Shown here piece by piece: positions 15,910-24,256 of a stretch of 35,301 bases of DNA. The translations under genes and the position numbers were made by a program. Under the pieces are notes generated by a model. It searched no databases. It had not been told where the DNA came from and saw only the letters and a list, made by a program, of their open reading frames with translations. The DNA is taken from the NCBI GenBank assembly GCA_038250515.1, contig JBBSCG010000018.1, positions 1-35,301 of the forward strand, given 5' to 3'. This stretch comes from JAICUY01 sp038250515 (GTDB taxonomy: Bacteria; Chloroflexota; Limnocylindria; QHBO01). Each line of letters begins with the position of its first letter. Position 1 is the first letter of the stretch.

Positions 15910-17469
15910 TCAGCCGACGGGCGTGTTGCGATCCCAGGACTCCAGGCGCTTGCGCACATCGGCCAGGAAGGATCCGACCTGGGCTCCGTCGAGGACCCGA
16001 TGGTCGAAGCTGCAGGTCATGTTCATGATCGAGCGGATGGCGATCACTTCCTGACCATCGGCCTCGATGACCGTCGGGCGCTTGACGATCGCCTCCATCG
16101 ACAGGATGGCCACCTCCGGCGCATTGATGATCGGCATGGACGAGACCGATCCGAACCAGCCGGTGTTGTTCACGGTGAACGTGCCGCCCTGGATCTCGTC
16201 GAGGCGCAGCTTGTTGATCCGCGCCCGGGCGGCGAGGTCCTGCACCGTGTGGTTCACGCCGCTGATTGACAGTTGGTCGGCGTCGCGGATGACCGGCACG
16301 ATCAGCCCGTTGTCCACGGCGACCGCGATGCCGATGTTCATCGCCTGCTTGAGGATCACCTTCTCCCCGGCGAACTGGCTGTTGAGCATCGGGTGCCGGC
16401 GCAGCGTCTCAGTGACGGCCTTGACGACCACGGCGACGTAGCTGATGCCCGTGCCCTCGCGCGCCTTGTAGGCGGCGGTGTTCGCCTCGCGCCAGCGGAC
16501 GACATCGGTCATGTCGACCTCCACCACGGTGTAGGCGTGGGGTACGGTCTGCTTGACCTGGGTCATCTTCTTGGCGATGCCCTTGCGCATCTGGCTCAGA
16601 GGCACCTCGGTGTCCCCGCCCGACGGTGACGGGACCGATGGCGGCTGATAAGCCGGAGCCGGTGGCGGAGGCGTACCTGCGGGAGCGACAGCCGGCGGCG
16701 GCGGAGCGGCCTGCGCCTGTGCGGCGGGCTGCGGTGCCGGCGCGGCGGGGGCTGCGGGAGCCTGGGTCGCCGGGGCCTCTCCGCGCTGGTTGATGAAGCC
16801 TAGGACGTCCTCGCGCGTGACGCGGCCGCCGGCTCCGCTACCGCTCAGCTGGCCGACGTCGATCTCGTGCTCACGCACCAGGCGCCGCACCGCGGGGGTC
16901 ATGCGCACCGAGCTGTCGGCGGACGGTGCGGCCGTCTGTCCGTTCTGCGGCTGGCTGGGCTGCGCCGTGGGCGTTGCGGCCTCATCCGTGGCTACGCCCT
17001 TCGCCTGGCCGCTGGGCGCGGTCTCGGCCTCGGGCGTCGGCTGCGCGCCAGCCGCCTGCGGCATCTCCGGCTGCGCCGGCTGGACCTCCGCCTCGGTGGC
17101 GGGCTGCGCCCCGGCCGCTGCGGCAGCCTCGGGTGCGGCAGCCTCGGGTGCAGCAGCCTCGGGTGCAGCAGCCTCGGGAGCGGCAGCCTCGGGTGCAGCA
17201 GCCTCGGGAGCGGCCGTCTCGGCGCTGGCGCCATCGGACTCGATCTCGGCCAACGGCGTGCCGACCTTCACCGTCTCGCCATCGGCGACCATGATCTTGG
17301 TCACCTTGCCGGCGACCTCGGCGGGAACCTCGGCGTTGACCTTGTCGGTGACGACCTCGAAGAGCGGGTCGTACTGCTCGACGGTATCGCCCTCCTTGAC
17401 CAGCCAGCGCTCGATGGTGCCCTCGGTGACGGACTCGCCGAGCTGCGGCATCTTGATCGTGGTTGGCAT
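15910..17469 (-). CDS. bkdC: Dihydrolipoamide acyltransferase E2 of a branched-chain 2-oxoacid dehydrogenase complex
   Basis: This 519-residue E2 has a lipoyl domain (residues 1-77, lipoyl-Lys 43 in TDKVN), a long Ala/Pro/Glu-rich linker, a peripheral subunit-binding domain (about TPAVRRLVREHEIDV to REDVLGFI), a second Pro/Ala linker, and a C-terminal acyltransferase core ending in SFDHRVLDG, with catalytic His about 490 and Asp about 494. The start follows an AGAGGAG ribosome site and lies 18 bases after the E1beta stop. Adjacent separate E1alpha and E1beta genes point to branched-chain (or pyruvate) substrates rather than 2-oxoglutarate, whose E1 is a single chain. The linker contains a 15-bp tandem repeat. 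Confidence 0.9.
   Translation of the reverse strand: MPTTIKMPQLGESVTEGTIERWLVKEGDTVEQYDPLFEVVTDKVNAEVPAEVAGKVTKIMVADGETVKVGTPLAEIESDGASAETAAPEAAAPEAAAPEAAAPEAAAPEAAAPEAAAAAGAQPATEAEVQPAQPEMPQAAGAQPTPEAETAPSGQAKGVATDEAATPTAQPSQPQNGQTAAPSADSSVRMTPAVRRLVREHEIDVGQLSGSGAGGRVTREDVLGFINQRGEAPATQAPAAPAAPAPQPAAQAQAAPPPPAVAPAGTPPPPAPAYQPPSVPSPSGGDTEVPLSQMRKGIAKKMTQVKQTVPHAYTVVEVDMTDVVRWREANTAAYKAREGTGISYVAVVVKAVTETLRRHPMLNSQFAGEKVILKQAMNIGIAVAVDNGLIVPVIRDADQLSISGVNHTVQDLAARARINKLRLDEIQGGTFTVNNTGWFGSVSSMPIINAPEVAILSMEAIVKRPTVIEADGQEVIAIRSIMNMTCSFDHRVLDGAQVGSFLADVRKRLESWDRNTPVG
17121..17225. repeat. 15-bp tandem repeat in the E2 linker
   Basis: Six full copies (17121-17210) of a 15-base unit, of which CGGCAGCCTCGGGTG is typical, plus a degenerate seventh, encode the repeated PEAAA pentapeptide on the minus strand. 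Copies differ at one to three positions. The unit is a multiple of three, so slippage changes linker length without breaking the frame. Confidence 0.9.
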
Positions 17470-17487
17470 GGTGTGACTCCTCTGGTC

Positions 17488-18474
17488 CTAGTACGCGGCG
17501 AGCTTGCGCGCGGCATCGACAATCTTGGCGGGCGAGAGCATGAACCATTCTTCCAGGTCGTGCTGGTACGGCACGGCGGGCACTTCGGGACCGGCCAGGC
17601 GCGTCACCGGGCCATCGAGCGACTCGAACGCCTCTTCGGCGATCAGCGCCGCGATCTCGCCACCAAAGCCGCCGAACTTGTTGGCTTCGTGCACGACCAG
17701 CGCCTTGCCGGTCTTGGCGACCGATGCCAGGATCGTGTCGCGGTCGAGGGGCCGCAGCGTGCGCAGGTCGACGACTTCCGCCTCGACGCCGTCTTCGCGG
17801 GCGAGCGTCTCCGCAGCCTCGAGTGCACAGGTGCGCATGTAGCCGTAGCAGAAGATCGACAGGTGCTTGCCTTCGCGGGCGACGTCGGCCTTGCCGATGG
17901 GCACGACGCTGTCGCCGTCGGGAACCTCGGCCTTGAACAGGCGGTAGGTCTTCTTGTGCTCGAAGAACATCACCGGATCCGGGTCGCGGACTGCCGCCTT
18001 GAGCAGTCCCTTGGCATCGGCCGGCGTACCGGGAGCCACGACCTTGAGGCCCACCGTGGCGGTGAAATAGCCCTCGTTCGACTGGCTGTGATACAGCGCG
18101 CCGTGGACGCCGCCGCCATATGGCATGCGGATCACCATCGCCAGGCCAAAGGTGCCGTTCGACCGATAGCGCATGCGACTGATCTCGGACACGATCTGGT
18201 TGAAGGCGGGGTAGACGAAATCGGCGAACTGCATCTCGGCGATGGGCCGCAGCCCGTAGAGCGCGGCTCCCGCGGCAGCGCCCGCGATCATGCCCTCGCT
18301 CAGCGGCGTGTCGAGCACGCGCTTGCCGCCATATTTCGCCCACAGGCCCTCGGTGGCCCCGAAGACGCCGCCCTTCTTGCCGACGTCCTCGCCGAGGAGC
18401 ATCACGCGCGCATCGCGCTCCATTTCCTCGTCCATGCCGAGACGAATCGCCTCGAGAATATTCAGCTCAGCCAT
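17488..18474 (-). CDS. bkdB: 2-oxoacid dehydrogenase E1 component, beta subunit
   Basis: This 328-residue protein is the beta half of the thiamine-diphosphate decarboxylase. LLGEDVGKKGGVFGATEGL, RVLDTPLSEGMIAG, QFADFVYPAFNQIVSE and GGGVHGALYHSQSNEG are typical of branched-chain E1beta, as is the C-terminal transketolase domain (VDLRTLRPLDRDTI, VVHEANKFGGFGGEIAA). The start is two bases downstream of the E1alpha stop, consistent with coupled synthesis of the alpha2beta2 tetramer. Confidence 0.92.
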   Translation of the reverse strand: MAELNILEAIRLGMDEEMERDARVMLLGEDVGKKGGVFGATEGLWAKYGGKRVLDTPLSEGMIAGAAAGAALYGLRPIAEMQFADFVYPAFNQIVSEISRMRYRSNGTFGLAMVIRMPYGGGVHGALYHSQSNEGYFTATVGLKVVAPGTPADAKGLLKAAVRDPDPVMFFEHKKTYRLFKAEVPDGDSVVPIGKADVAREGKHLSIFCYGYMRTCALEAAETLAREDGVEAEVVDLRTLRPLDRDTILASVAKTGKALVVHEANKFGGFGGEIAALIAEEAFESLDGPVTRLAGPEVPAVPYQHDLEEWFMLSPAKIVDAARKLAAY

Positions 18475-18475
18475 A

Positions 18476-19528
18476 TCAGCGGGCCTCCGTGCTGGAAACG
18501 CTCGGCGCGCCGGAATCCAGGTCGGCGTAGACGAAGCGCTCCGCAGTGGAGACGTCGGGCAGCGGGTGGGCCTCAGCCTGCTTCGACGCTTCGTTGATCT
18601 CGGCCTTCACCTCGCTGCGCAGTCGCTCGTCGGTGGCATCGGTCAGGACGCCGCCCTCGCGAAGCTGGCTGCCGAAGATGAGGATGGGGTCCTGCAACTT
18701 GAGCGCGGCGACCTCGTCCGGGTCGCGGTAGCGCCGTTGGTCGTCGTCCGAGGAGTGCGAGGTCATGCGAACGACCTTCGCCTCGATCAGGGTCGGCCCG
18801 TCGCCGCGTTGCGCGCGCTGGTGTGCGTCACGTCCTGCGGCATAGCAGCCGAGCACGTCACCGCCATCAACGGTCACGCCGATGAACCCGTAGCCGGCCG
18901 CTCGCGCTGCGACGCTTCCGCCGCCGACCTGCTGCGCGAGCGGAACGCTGATCGCGTAGCCGTTGTTTTCGCACACGAAGATGACCGGCAGCTTGTGCAC
19001 TCCGGCGAAGTTCATCGCTTCGTGCACCTCGCCCTGGTTGGCGGTGCCTTCACCGAAGTAGGTGATCGCCACGCTGTCCTCGCCCTTCACCCAGGCGCCC
19101 ATGGCCAGTCCGACCGCGTGGAGCACCTGCGTGCCCACCGGCGAAGAAACGCTGACGATATTGTAGGGCGCACCGCCGTAGTGACCCGGCATCTGGCGGC
19201 CGCCGGAGCTGACGTCGTCACCCTTGGCCAGGTGGGCGGTGATGATGTCCTCGGCGCTCATGCCGAAGGTCATGGCCGCCGCGATGGACCGATAGTAGGG
19301 CGCCATCCAGTCCTGCCCCTTGCGCATCGGCCAGGTGACACCCACCTGTGCGCCTTCGTGGCCCTGTCCCGAGATGATGAAGGCGATCTTGCCGGCGCGC
19401 TGCATGAGCCACATGCGCTCGTCGACGGCGCGTGCCAGCAGCATCTCGCGATACATGGCCAGGACCTCGTCGTCGGAGAGGCCCAGCTCCGCATGGCGTG
19501 GCTTCGTCGCCGTCTTCGAGCTGCTCAA
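18476..19528 (-). CDS. bkdA: 2-oxoacid dehydrogenase E1 component, alpha subunit
   Basis: This 350-residue subunit carries the thiamine-diphosphate/Mg site: GEGTANQGEVHEAMNF (about residues 159-174) through VCENNGYAIS. MTSHSSDDDQRRYR corresponds to the phosphorylation-loop region of branched-chain E1alpha, which favours branched-chain 2-oxoacids (from Val, Leu, Ile) over pyruvate. The start is TTG at 19528, 15 bases after the lpd stop, with GAGGAG about 11 bases upstream; it gives SSSKTATKP before the conserved core. It acts with E1beta, E2 and E3 encoded on either side. Confidence 0.9.
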   Translation of the reverse strand: MSSSKTATKPRHAELGLSDDEVLAMYREMLLARAVDERMWLMQRAGKIAFIISGQGHEGAQVGVTWPMRKGQDWMAPYYRSIAAAMTFGMSAEDIITAHLAKGDDVSSGGRQMPGHYGGAPYNIVSVSSPVGTQVLHAVGLAMGAWVKGEDSVAITYFGEGTANQGEVHEAMNFAGVHKLPVIFVCENNGYAISVPLAQQVGGGSVAARAAGYGFIGVTVDGGDVLGCYAAGRDAHQRAQRGDGPTLIEAKVVRMTSHSSDDDQRRYRDPDEVAALKLQDPILIFGSQLREGGVLTDATDERLRSEVKAEINEASKQAEAHPLPDVSTAERFVYADLDSGAPSVSSTEAR

Positions 19529-19543
19529 GGGTTCCTACTCCTC

Positions 19544-20962
19544 TCAGACGTGGATCGCTGCGCCGTCGACCGCCAGGGCGGCCTCGGCCAGGACCTCGGT
19601 GAGCGTCGGATGCGCGTGCACCGACATCGCGATCTCCTGAACGGTTCCTTCCACGAGCCGTGCCAGGGTCGGCTCGGCCAGCAGATCGCCAGCGTGTGCG
19701 CCGATGATATGCGCACCGAGCAGCTCGCCGGTCTGCGCATCGGCCACCATGCGGGCGAAGCCGTCGACCTCGCCGACGATGGTCGCCTTGCCGAGCGCCC
19801 GGAACGGGAACGAGCCGACCTTCACGTCGCGACCCTGCTCCCTGGCCTGCGCCTCGCCCAGCCCAACGCTGGCGATCTGCGGCCGGCAGAACGTGACGCG
19901 CGGCATGAGGTCCATGCGAACCGGCTCCGGGTCGTGCCCGGCGATCTTCTCGACCGCCACGACCGCCTCGTGGCTGGCGACGTGCGCCAGTTGGAAGCCA
20001 GGAACGATGTCGCCGATGGCGTACAGATGCTCGACCCCGGTGCGCATGAACTCGTCGACCTTGACGTAGCCGCGTTCCAGCTGCAGGCCCGCGATGTTCT
20101 CCAGGCCGATGCCCTCGGTCAGCGGCAGCCTGCCGACCGCGACCAGGATGAGGTCCGTCTCGACCTCGGTGCGCGTGTCACCCTCGTTCGCCTTGATGGT
20201 GAACTTGAGGCCCTGCTTCGTGCGTTCGATCGTCTCGGTGTCGATGGTCGATGCGGTATGGATCTGGATCCCGCGTCGCTTGAAGACGCGGTGCAGCTCC
20301 TTGCCCACGTCCGGTTCCTCGAGCGGAACCACGCTGGGGGCGAACTCGACCAGGACGACCTCCGTACCGAAGTCGCGGTACATGCTGGCCCATTCGACGC
20401 CGATTGCGCCGGCGCCCACGATGGTCACGCGCTTCGGGGCGTCGTTGCGCCGCAGGGCTTCATCCGAGGTGATAATCCGCTCGCCATCGATGTCGAGGCC
20501 CGGGAGCGAGCGCGGCGCGGATCCGGTGGCGAGGATCAGGTCGGTGGCGCTGGCGTCGAGCTCGCCCGACGCGCCGCCGCTGACGTGGACGGTGGTCGGC
20601 GAGGTGAGCGTGCCGTTGCCCTGCAGCACAGCGATGCCGTTCTTCTTCATCAGGAACTCGACGCCCTTGACGTGCTTGTCGATCACCGCATCGCGGCGCT
20701 TGCCCAGCGCCGGATAGTCGAGGCCGACCTGCTCGCTCCTGGTGAGGCCGAACTCGGCGCCCTGTGCGGTCACCCGATGCAGCAGATCAGCCGTCTCAAG
20801 CAGTGCCTTGGACGGGATGCAGCCGCGGTTCAGGCAGGTGCCACCGAGCTTGTCACGCTCGACGATGGCGACCTTCAGGCCGAGCTGTGCGGCGCGGATG
20901 GCGCCCACATAGCTCATGCCGCCGCCGAGAATGAGCAGGTCGAAGTGTTGCTGGTCGGTCAT
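19544..20962 (-). CDS. lpdA: Dihydrolipoyl dehydrogenase E3
   Basis: This 472-residue flavoprotein reoxidises dihydrolipoamide with NAD+. The redox disulfide is in GGTCLNRGCIPSK, the NAD-binding fold has VTIVGAGAIGVEWA, the FAD segment is LYAIGDIVPG, and the interface His-Glu pair is in HAHPTLTEV. An oddity is the first FAD-binding loop, GGGMSYVGAIRAAQLG, one residue shorter than the usual GGGPGGYVAAIRAAQLG, so the third Gly of GxGxxG is replaced. The start at 20962 overlaps the thioesterase stop (ATGA). Confidence 0.93.
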   Translation of the reverse strand: MTDQQHFDLLILGGGMSYVGAIRAAQLGLKVAIVERDKLGGTCLNRGCIPSKALLETADLLHRVTAQGAEFGLTRSEQVGLDYPALGKRRDAVIDKHVKGVEFLMKKNGIAVLQGNGTLTSPTTVHVSGGASGELDASATDLILATGSAPRSLPGLDIDGERIITSDEALRRNDAPKRVTIVGAGAIGVEWASMYRDFGTEVVLVEFAPSVVPLEEPDVGKELHRVFKRRGIQIHTASTIDTETIERTKQGLKFTIKANEGDTRTEVETDLILVAVGRLPLTEGIGLENIAGLQLERGYVKVDEFMRTGVEHLYAIGDIVPGFQLAHVASHEAVVAVEKIAGHDPEPVRMDLMPRVTFCRPQIASVGLGEAQAREQGRDVKVGSFPFRALGKATIVGEVDGFARMVADAQTGELLGAHIIGAHAGDLLAEPTLARLVEGTVQEIAMSVHAHPTLTEVLAEAALAVDGAAIHV

Positions 20963-21414
20963 GCCACTCCCTGTGCCGCGCGATCGAGCGATCGACCCTC
21001 GGCGGTCTCCAGGCTGCGGCGCCATGCGTCACGTACCGGCATCGGTCTGGCCGAGGCGTAGTCGTAGCTGACGAGCACGGTCGTCGCCGCGGCGACCGCG
21101 TGTTGGTCGTCGCCGGCGGTCACTCGATGCGACATCGCGAAGCTGGTCCGACCGATCCAGTCGACTTGCGTGCCGACCTCGACCGTCTGGCCGAAGAAGA
21201 TCGGGGCCCGATAGTCGATCTCGGTGCGGGCCAGGATCAGTGGCAGCTCGGAGACATCGGTCAGCGAGATCGGAAGCTGGAGGACCTCCGCCAGGTAGCG
21301 AATGCGCGCCTGCTCGATGTACGACAGGAAGACCACGTTGTTGACGTGGCCGAAGGCGTCCACGTCCCGGAAGCGCACTTCGAGTCGCGTGCGGTGGCGA
21401 AACTCATCAGTCAC
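20959..21414 (-). CDS. Acyl-CoA thioesterase, hotdog fold (4-hydroxybenzoyl-CoA thioesterase/YbgC-like)
   Basis: This 151-residue hotdog thioesterase has the hallmark RFRDVDAFGHVNNVVFLSYIE near the N-terminus, where the Asp of DVDAFGHVNN is the catalytic position of this family. The start is GTG at 21414, nine bases after a TAGAAT hexamer (21424-21429), with a GGAG-like stretch too close to the start to act as a normal ribosome site. It is the first gene of the dehydrogenase operon and overlaps lpd. By context it may hydrolyse branched-chain acyl-CoA products and recover free CoA; the true substrate is not shown. Confidence 0.87.
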   Translation of the reverse strand: MTDEFRHRTRLEVRFRDVDAFGHVNNVVFLSYIEQARIRYLAEVLQLPISLTDVSELPLILARTEIDYRAPIFFGQTVEVGTQVDWIGRTSFAMSHRVTAGDDQHAVAAATTVLVSYDYASARPMPVRDAWRRSLETAEGRSLDRAAQGVA

Positions 21415-21423
21415 GGAGTCCCG

Positions 21424-21429
21424 ATTCTA
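21424..21429 (-). promoter_or_regulatory. Likely -10 element of the thioesterase-E3-E1-E2 operon
   Basis: The minus strand reads TAGAAT, nine bases before the GTG at 21414. The hexamer overlaps the stop codon of the upstream M20 peptidase gene, so the operon promoter is embedded in the end of that gene. The expected transcript would have a leader of at most two or three bases. Confidence 0.5.
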
Positions 21430-22611
21430 CATGTGTCCGCCGGTTCGGTCCCGAGTGCCGCCCTCGCGAAGGCGGCTGATCAGGCCGGCCAGCAGCGCAA
21501 TCCGCGGCACCACGCTCGAGACGTCGAGCCATTCGTCCACCGAGTGGTCATCGCCGCCGATCGGCCCGAGGCCGTCGAGGGTGGGCAGGCCCATCCCCGA
21601 GGTCGTATTCGCCTCGCTGGCACCGCCGGTCGCGGCATCGGCCAGGTCGAAGCCGAGCTCGGTGGCGACATCCTGCGCGAGCGACACCAGTCGAGCCGTT
21701 GCATCGGACTTCTCCATCGGCGCATGGCCCGAGATGCGCTCCGCCTCTGTGTGCGTGCCAGCCAGCGTGGGTGATGCGACGACCGACTGCACCGCCTCGA
21801 CCGCCGCGTCGAAGTTGGCCACGGTTGCGGCTCGAACGTCCACCTTCACCACGCAGCGCTCGGCGACGACGTTGGGCCGCGTACCGCCCTCGATCACCCC
21901 GGCGTTGACGGTGACGCTCGGCCAGCGGCCATTGAGTGCGTGCAGCGCGAGCACCTGGTGCGCCGCCTCGACGATCGCGCTGCGGCCCTTCTCCGGCTCG
22001 ACCCCGGCGTGTGCGGCTCGTCCGTGGATCGTGATGTGGTAGTCTGCGACGCCTTTGCGCGCGCTCACGAGGTCGCCGTTGGCGCGTGCGCACTCGAGCA
22101 CGAAGGCGGCGTCATGGTTGGGCACCAGCGCCCGGATATGCGGCGAGCTGAACGGCGAGCCGATCTCCTCGTCGGGGTTGCAGACGTAGGTGACCGAAGG
22201 CCGCACACCGGCGGCGTGCAGCGCCGTCAGCGCGTGGAAGCCGGCCAGCAGCCCTGCCTTCATGTCGGTCACGCCCGGACCGTAGGCACGCTCGCCCTCG
22301 AGGCGGAACGGTCGCTTGGCTGCCGTTCCCGGCTCGAAGACGGTGTCCATGTGGCCGATGAGCAGCACGCGCGGCCCATCTCCCTCCAGCCGTCCCATGA
22401 CAAGGTCCCCGAGCCCCTCATGCGCAATCCGTTCGACCGATGCGCCAAGCGCGCGAAGCGCATCGGCACAGAAGTCGGCGACGCGGTTGACGCCGTCGCG
22501 CGTATACGAACCGCAGTCGATGTTGACGAGCCGCGCCAGCTCGTCCAGAAACTGGTCATGGCGCGCGGCGACCAGGCGTTGCAGCTCGGTTGGGGAGGGC
22601 GGGGAGGTCAC
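21427..22611 (-). CDS. M20 family metallopeptidase (glutamate carboxypeptidase/ArgE-DapE-like)
   Basis: This cytoplasmic zinc exopeptidase of about 394 residues has family motifs in order: LLIGHMDTVFEPG (metal His and catalytic Asp), YGPGVTDMKAG (bridging Asp), NPDEEIGSP (catalytic and metal Glu), GRAAHAGVEPEKG (dimerisation-domain His) and a final GGDDHSVDEW (metal His). The start is placed at GTG 22611, ten bases after the minus-strand TATACT; a longer ATG start at 22638 would require a promoter inside the divergent gene. It faces the CphA-like gene across 25 bases. That arrangement suggests a role in cyanophycin-dipeptide turnover, which is inference; generic M20 roles in amino-acid release are the alternative. 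Confidence 0.85.
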   Translation of the reverse strand: MTSPPSPTELQRLVAARHDQFLDELARLVNIDCGSYTRDGVNRVADFCADALRALGASVERIAHEGLGDLVMGRLEGDGPRVLLIGHMDTVFEPGTAAKRPFRLEGERAYGPGVTDMKAGLLAGFHALTALHAAGVRPSVTYVCNPDEEIGSPFSSPHIRALVPNHDAAFVLECARANGDLVSARKGVADYHITIHGRAAHAGVEPEKGRSAIVEAAHQVLALHALNGRWPSVTVNAGVIEGGTRPNVVAERCVVKVDVRAATVANFDAAVEAVQSVVASPTLAGTHTEAERISGHAPMEKSDATARLVSLAQDVATELGFDLADAATGGASEANTTSGMGLPTLDGLGPIGGDDHSVDEWLDVSSVVPRIALLAGLISRLREGGTRDRTGGHM

Positions 22612-22621
22612 GGAGGGCGAA

Positions 22622-22629
22622 AGTATACT
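22622..22629. promoter_or_regulatory. Palindromic bidirectional -10 element
   Basis: AGTATACT is a perfect palindrome, so both strands contain TATACT, one mismatch from TATAAT. On the plus strand TATACT ends seven bases before the ATG at 22637, the spacing of a leaderless promoter; on the minus strand it ends ten bases before the GTG at 22611. Neither gene has a ribosome site. The two genes therefore seem to share one symmetric element. Confidence 0.6.
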
Positions 22630-22636
22630 CACGCCC

Positions 22637-24229
22637 ATGCCGCACGAGGCGCAGTTTCCAGGCCACGGCGTCGAGCTGTTGGAGCTGCGCGTGCTTGACG
22701 GCCCGAACCGCTTCTTCAACCGTCCCGCGATCAAGCTCGAGTTCGCATCGGTCGTCCCCGGCGCGGCCGCGGAGGTTGCTGCCTCGGCCGCCCTGGCGAT
22801 CAGGCGTCTGCACGTCACGCTGGGCATGCCCGTCCCCCGGATCACCTCACGCCGCTCGGAAGATGACCTTCGTGCGTTGGTCGCCTATCCATGGCGACGT
22901 CGCGCGGTATCGCAGTCGATCGGCAGTGCCGCGGCGCGGCTGGCACTCGGCCGTGGGGACGAGCAGCGCGAGCTGCGGGCACTGCGCGCCACGGCGCTCG
23001 GACCGCTGCCGGGCATTCCGCGCGCCCGCGTGCCGATCGTTGCAGTCACGGGCACGAACGGGAAGAGCACCACGACGCGCTTGATCGCCCACGTGGCGCA
23101 GGGCATCGGTCTGGCGGTGGGCATGACCAACTCCGACGGGATCGAGCTGCGCGGTGAGCTGGTGGAGGCGGGGGACTGGACGGGCTTCGGCGGTGCGGCA
23201 CGGGTGCTGGCGGAGCCGGGCCTCGACCTCGCGGTGCTCGAAACGGCACGCGGCGGGATCCTGCTGCGCGGGGCCGGATATGCCGCCAACGACGTGAGCG
23301 TGGTGACCAATGTCAGTGCCGATCACCTCGGCTTGCAGGGAATCGACACGCTCGATGAGCTCGCCGAGGTGAAGGCGACCATCGTGCGCATCACCAAACG
23401 CGATGGCTGGGCCGTGCTCAACGGCGACGACGCGCGCGTCTGGAGCATGCGTCGCGAGACGCGCGCGCACTGGTATGCCTTCAGCGTGGATCCGGCCTCG
23501 CCCGCGGTCGAAACTGCCCTGGAGCATGACGGACGAGCGTGCGTCCTTGAGCGTGATTGGATCGTGCTACGCAGCGCCGAGCGGCCGCCGGCGCGCGTGG
23601 TGCGCGCCGACGAGATCCCGATGACCCTTGCGGGTCTCTCGCGGCATAACGTGGCAAACGCGCTGGCCGCCACCGCCGCCTGTGACGCGCTGGGGTTCGC
23701 GCTGCCCGCGATTGCTGCCGGTCTCCGCTCGTTCAGCCCGGATGCGTCGGGCAATCCCGGACGGCTGAACCTGTTCGAGCGGAACGGGGTGCGCGTGGTG
23801 GTCGATTTCGCGCATAACGAGGCCGGCCTGCGCGGGCTGCTGGAGGTTGCGCGCGGTGTCGTCCAGGGTCGCGTGCTGCTGGCGCTCGGTACGGCGGGGG
23901 ATCGCAGCGACGACATGCTGCGTTCAATGGGCGAGATCGCGGGCTCCGGTGCGGACGACGTTGTGATCGCCGAGAAGCGCCACTACCTGCGCGGTCGCGA
24001 GGTCGGCCAGATGAACGAGCTGCTGCGCGCCGGCGTGGCGCAGGGCGGATTTCGGGGAGAGGTGCAGGCGTGTCCCACCGAGGTGGCCGCGCTCGCCGAG
24101 CTCGTGTCGCGGGCGACCGGCGACGACGTCGTGGCCGTGATGATCCACGCCGAGCGCGGCGATGTCTTCGCGTGGCTGGAGCGCGAGGGATTCCGCTCGT
24201 CGACACCGACCCAGGCCTCGGCTCGGTAA
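22637..24229 (+). CDS. CphA-like Mur ligase family protein lacking the ATP-grasp domain
   Basis: This 530-residue protein starts with a cyanophycin-synthetase-type N domain (ELLELRVLDGPNRFFNRPAI, residues 14-33, matching the RILETRVYRGPSYWSYDLAI of the neighbouring CphA). About 105 residues later it enters the Mur ligase fold: P-loop VTGTNGKSTTTR (residues 137-148), ETARGGILLRGAGY, NVSADHLGLQG, SRHNVANALAA, and DFAHNEAGLRGLL. CphA has about 475 residues between the same landmarks, including the ATP-grasp domain, which is entirely missing here. All Mur catalytic landmarks are kept, so this is probably an active ligase, not a decayed CphA. It converges with cphA (27-base gap). Likely an amide ligase acting on a cyanophycin-related peptide; substrate unknown. 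Confidence 0.85.
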   Translation: MPHEAQFPGHGVELLELRVLDGPNRFFNRPAIKLEFASVVPGAAAEVAASAALAIRRLHVTLGMPVPRITSRRSEDDLRALVAYPWRRRAVSQSIGSAAARLALGRGDEQRELRALRATALGPLPGIPRARVPIVAVTGTNGKSTTTRLIAHVAQGIGLAVGMTNSDGIELRGELVEAGDWTGFGGAARVLAEPGLDLAVLETARGGILLRGAGYAANDVSVVTNVSADHLGLQGIDTLDELAEVKATIVRITKRDGWAVLNGDDARVWSMRRETRAHWYAFSVDPASPAVETALEHDGRACVLERDWIVLRSAERPPARVVRADEIPMTLAGLSRHNVANALAATAACDALGFALPAIAAGLRSFSPDASGNPGRLNLFERNGVRVVVDFAHNEAGLRGLLEVARGVVQGRVLLALGTAGDRSDDMLRSMGEIAGSGADDVVIAEKRHYLRGREVGQMNELLRAGVAQGGFRGEVQACPTEVAALAELVSRATGDDVVAVMIHAERGDVFAWLEREGFRSSTPTQASAR

Positions 24230-24256
24230 CGGTCGATGCGGCTGCCCTGCTGCCGG

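Noticed and set aside
14451..16028. A 525-codon plus-strand frame across lipA and the kynureninase remnant
   Set aside because: Low-complexity shadow translation; lipA is certain on the opposite strand.
18290..21061. A 923-codon open frame on the plus strand, antisense to the E1alpha and E3 genes and part of E1beta
   Set aside because: It mirrors the third-position GC bias of well-identified genes on the other strand, has no family resemblance, and its composition (His/Arg/Asp-rich) is that of an antisense shadow.
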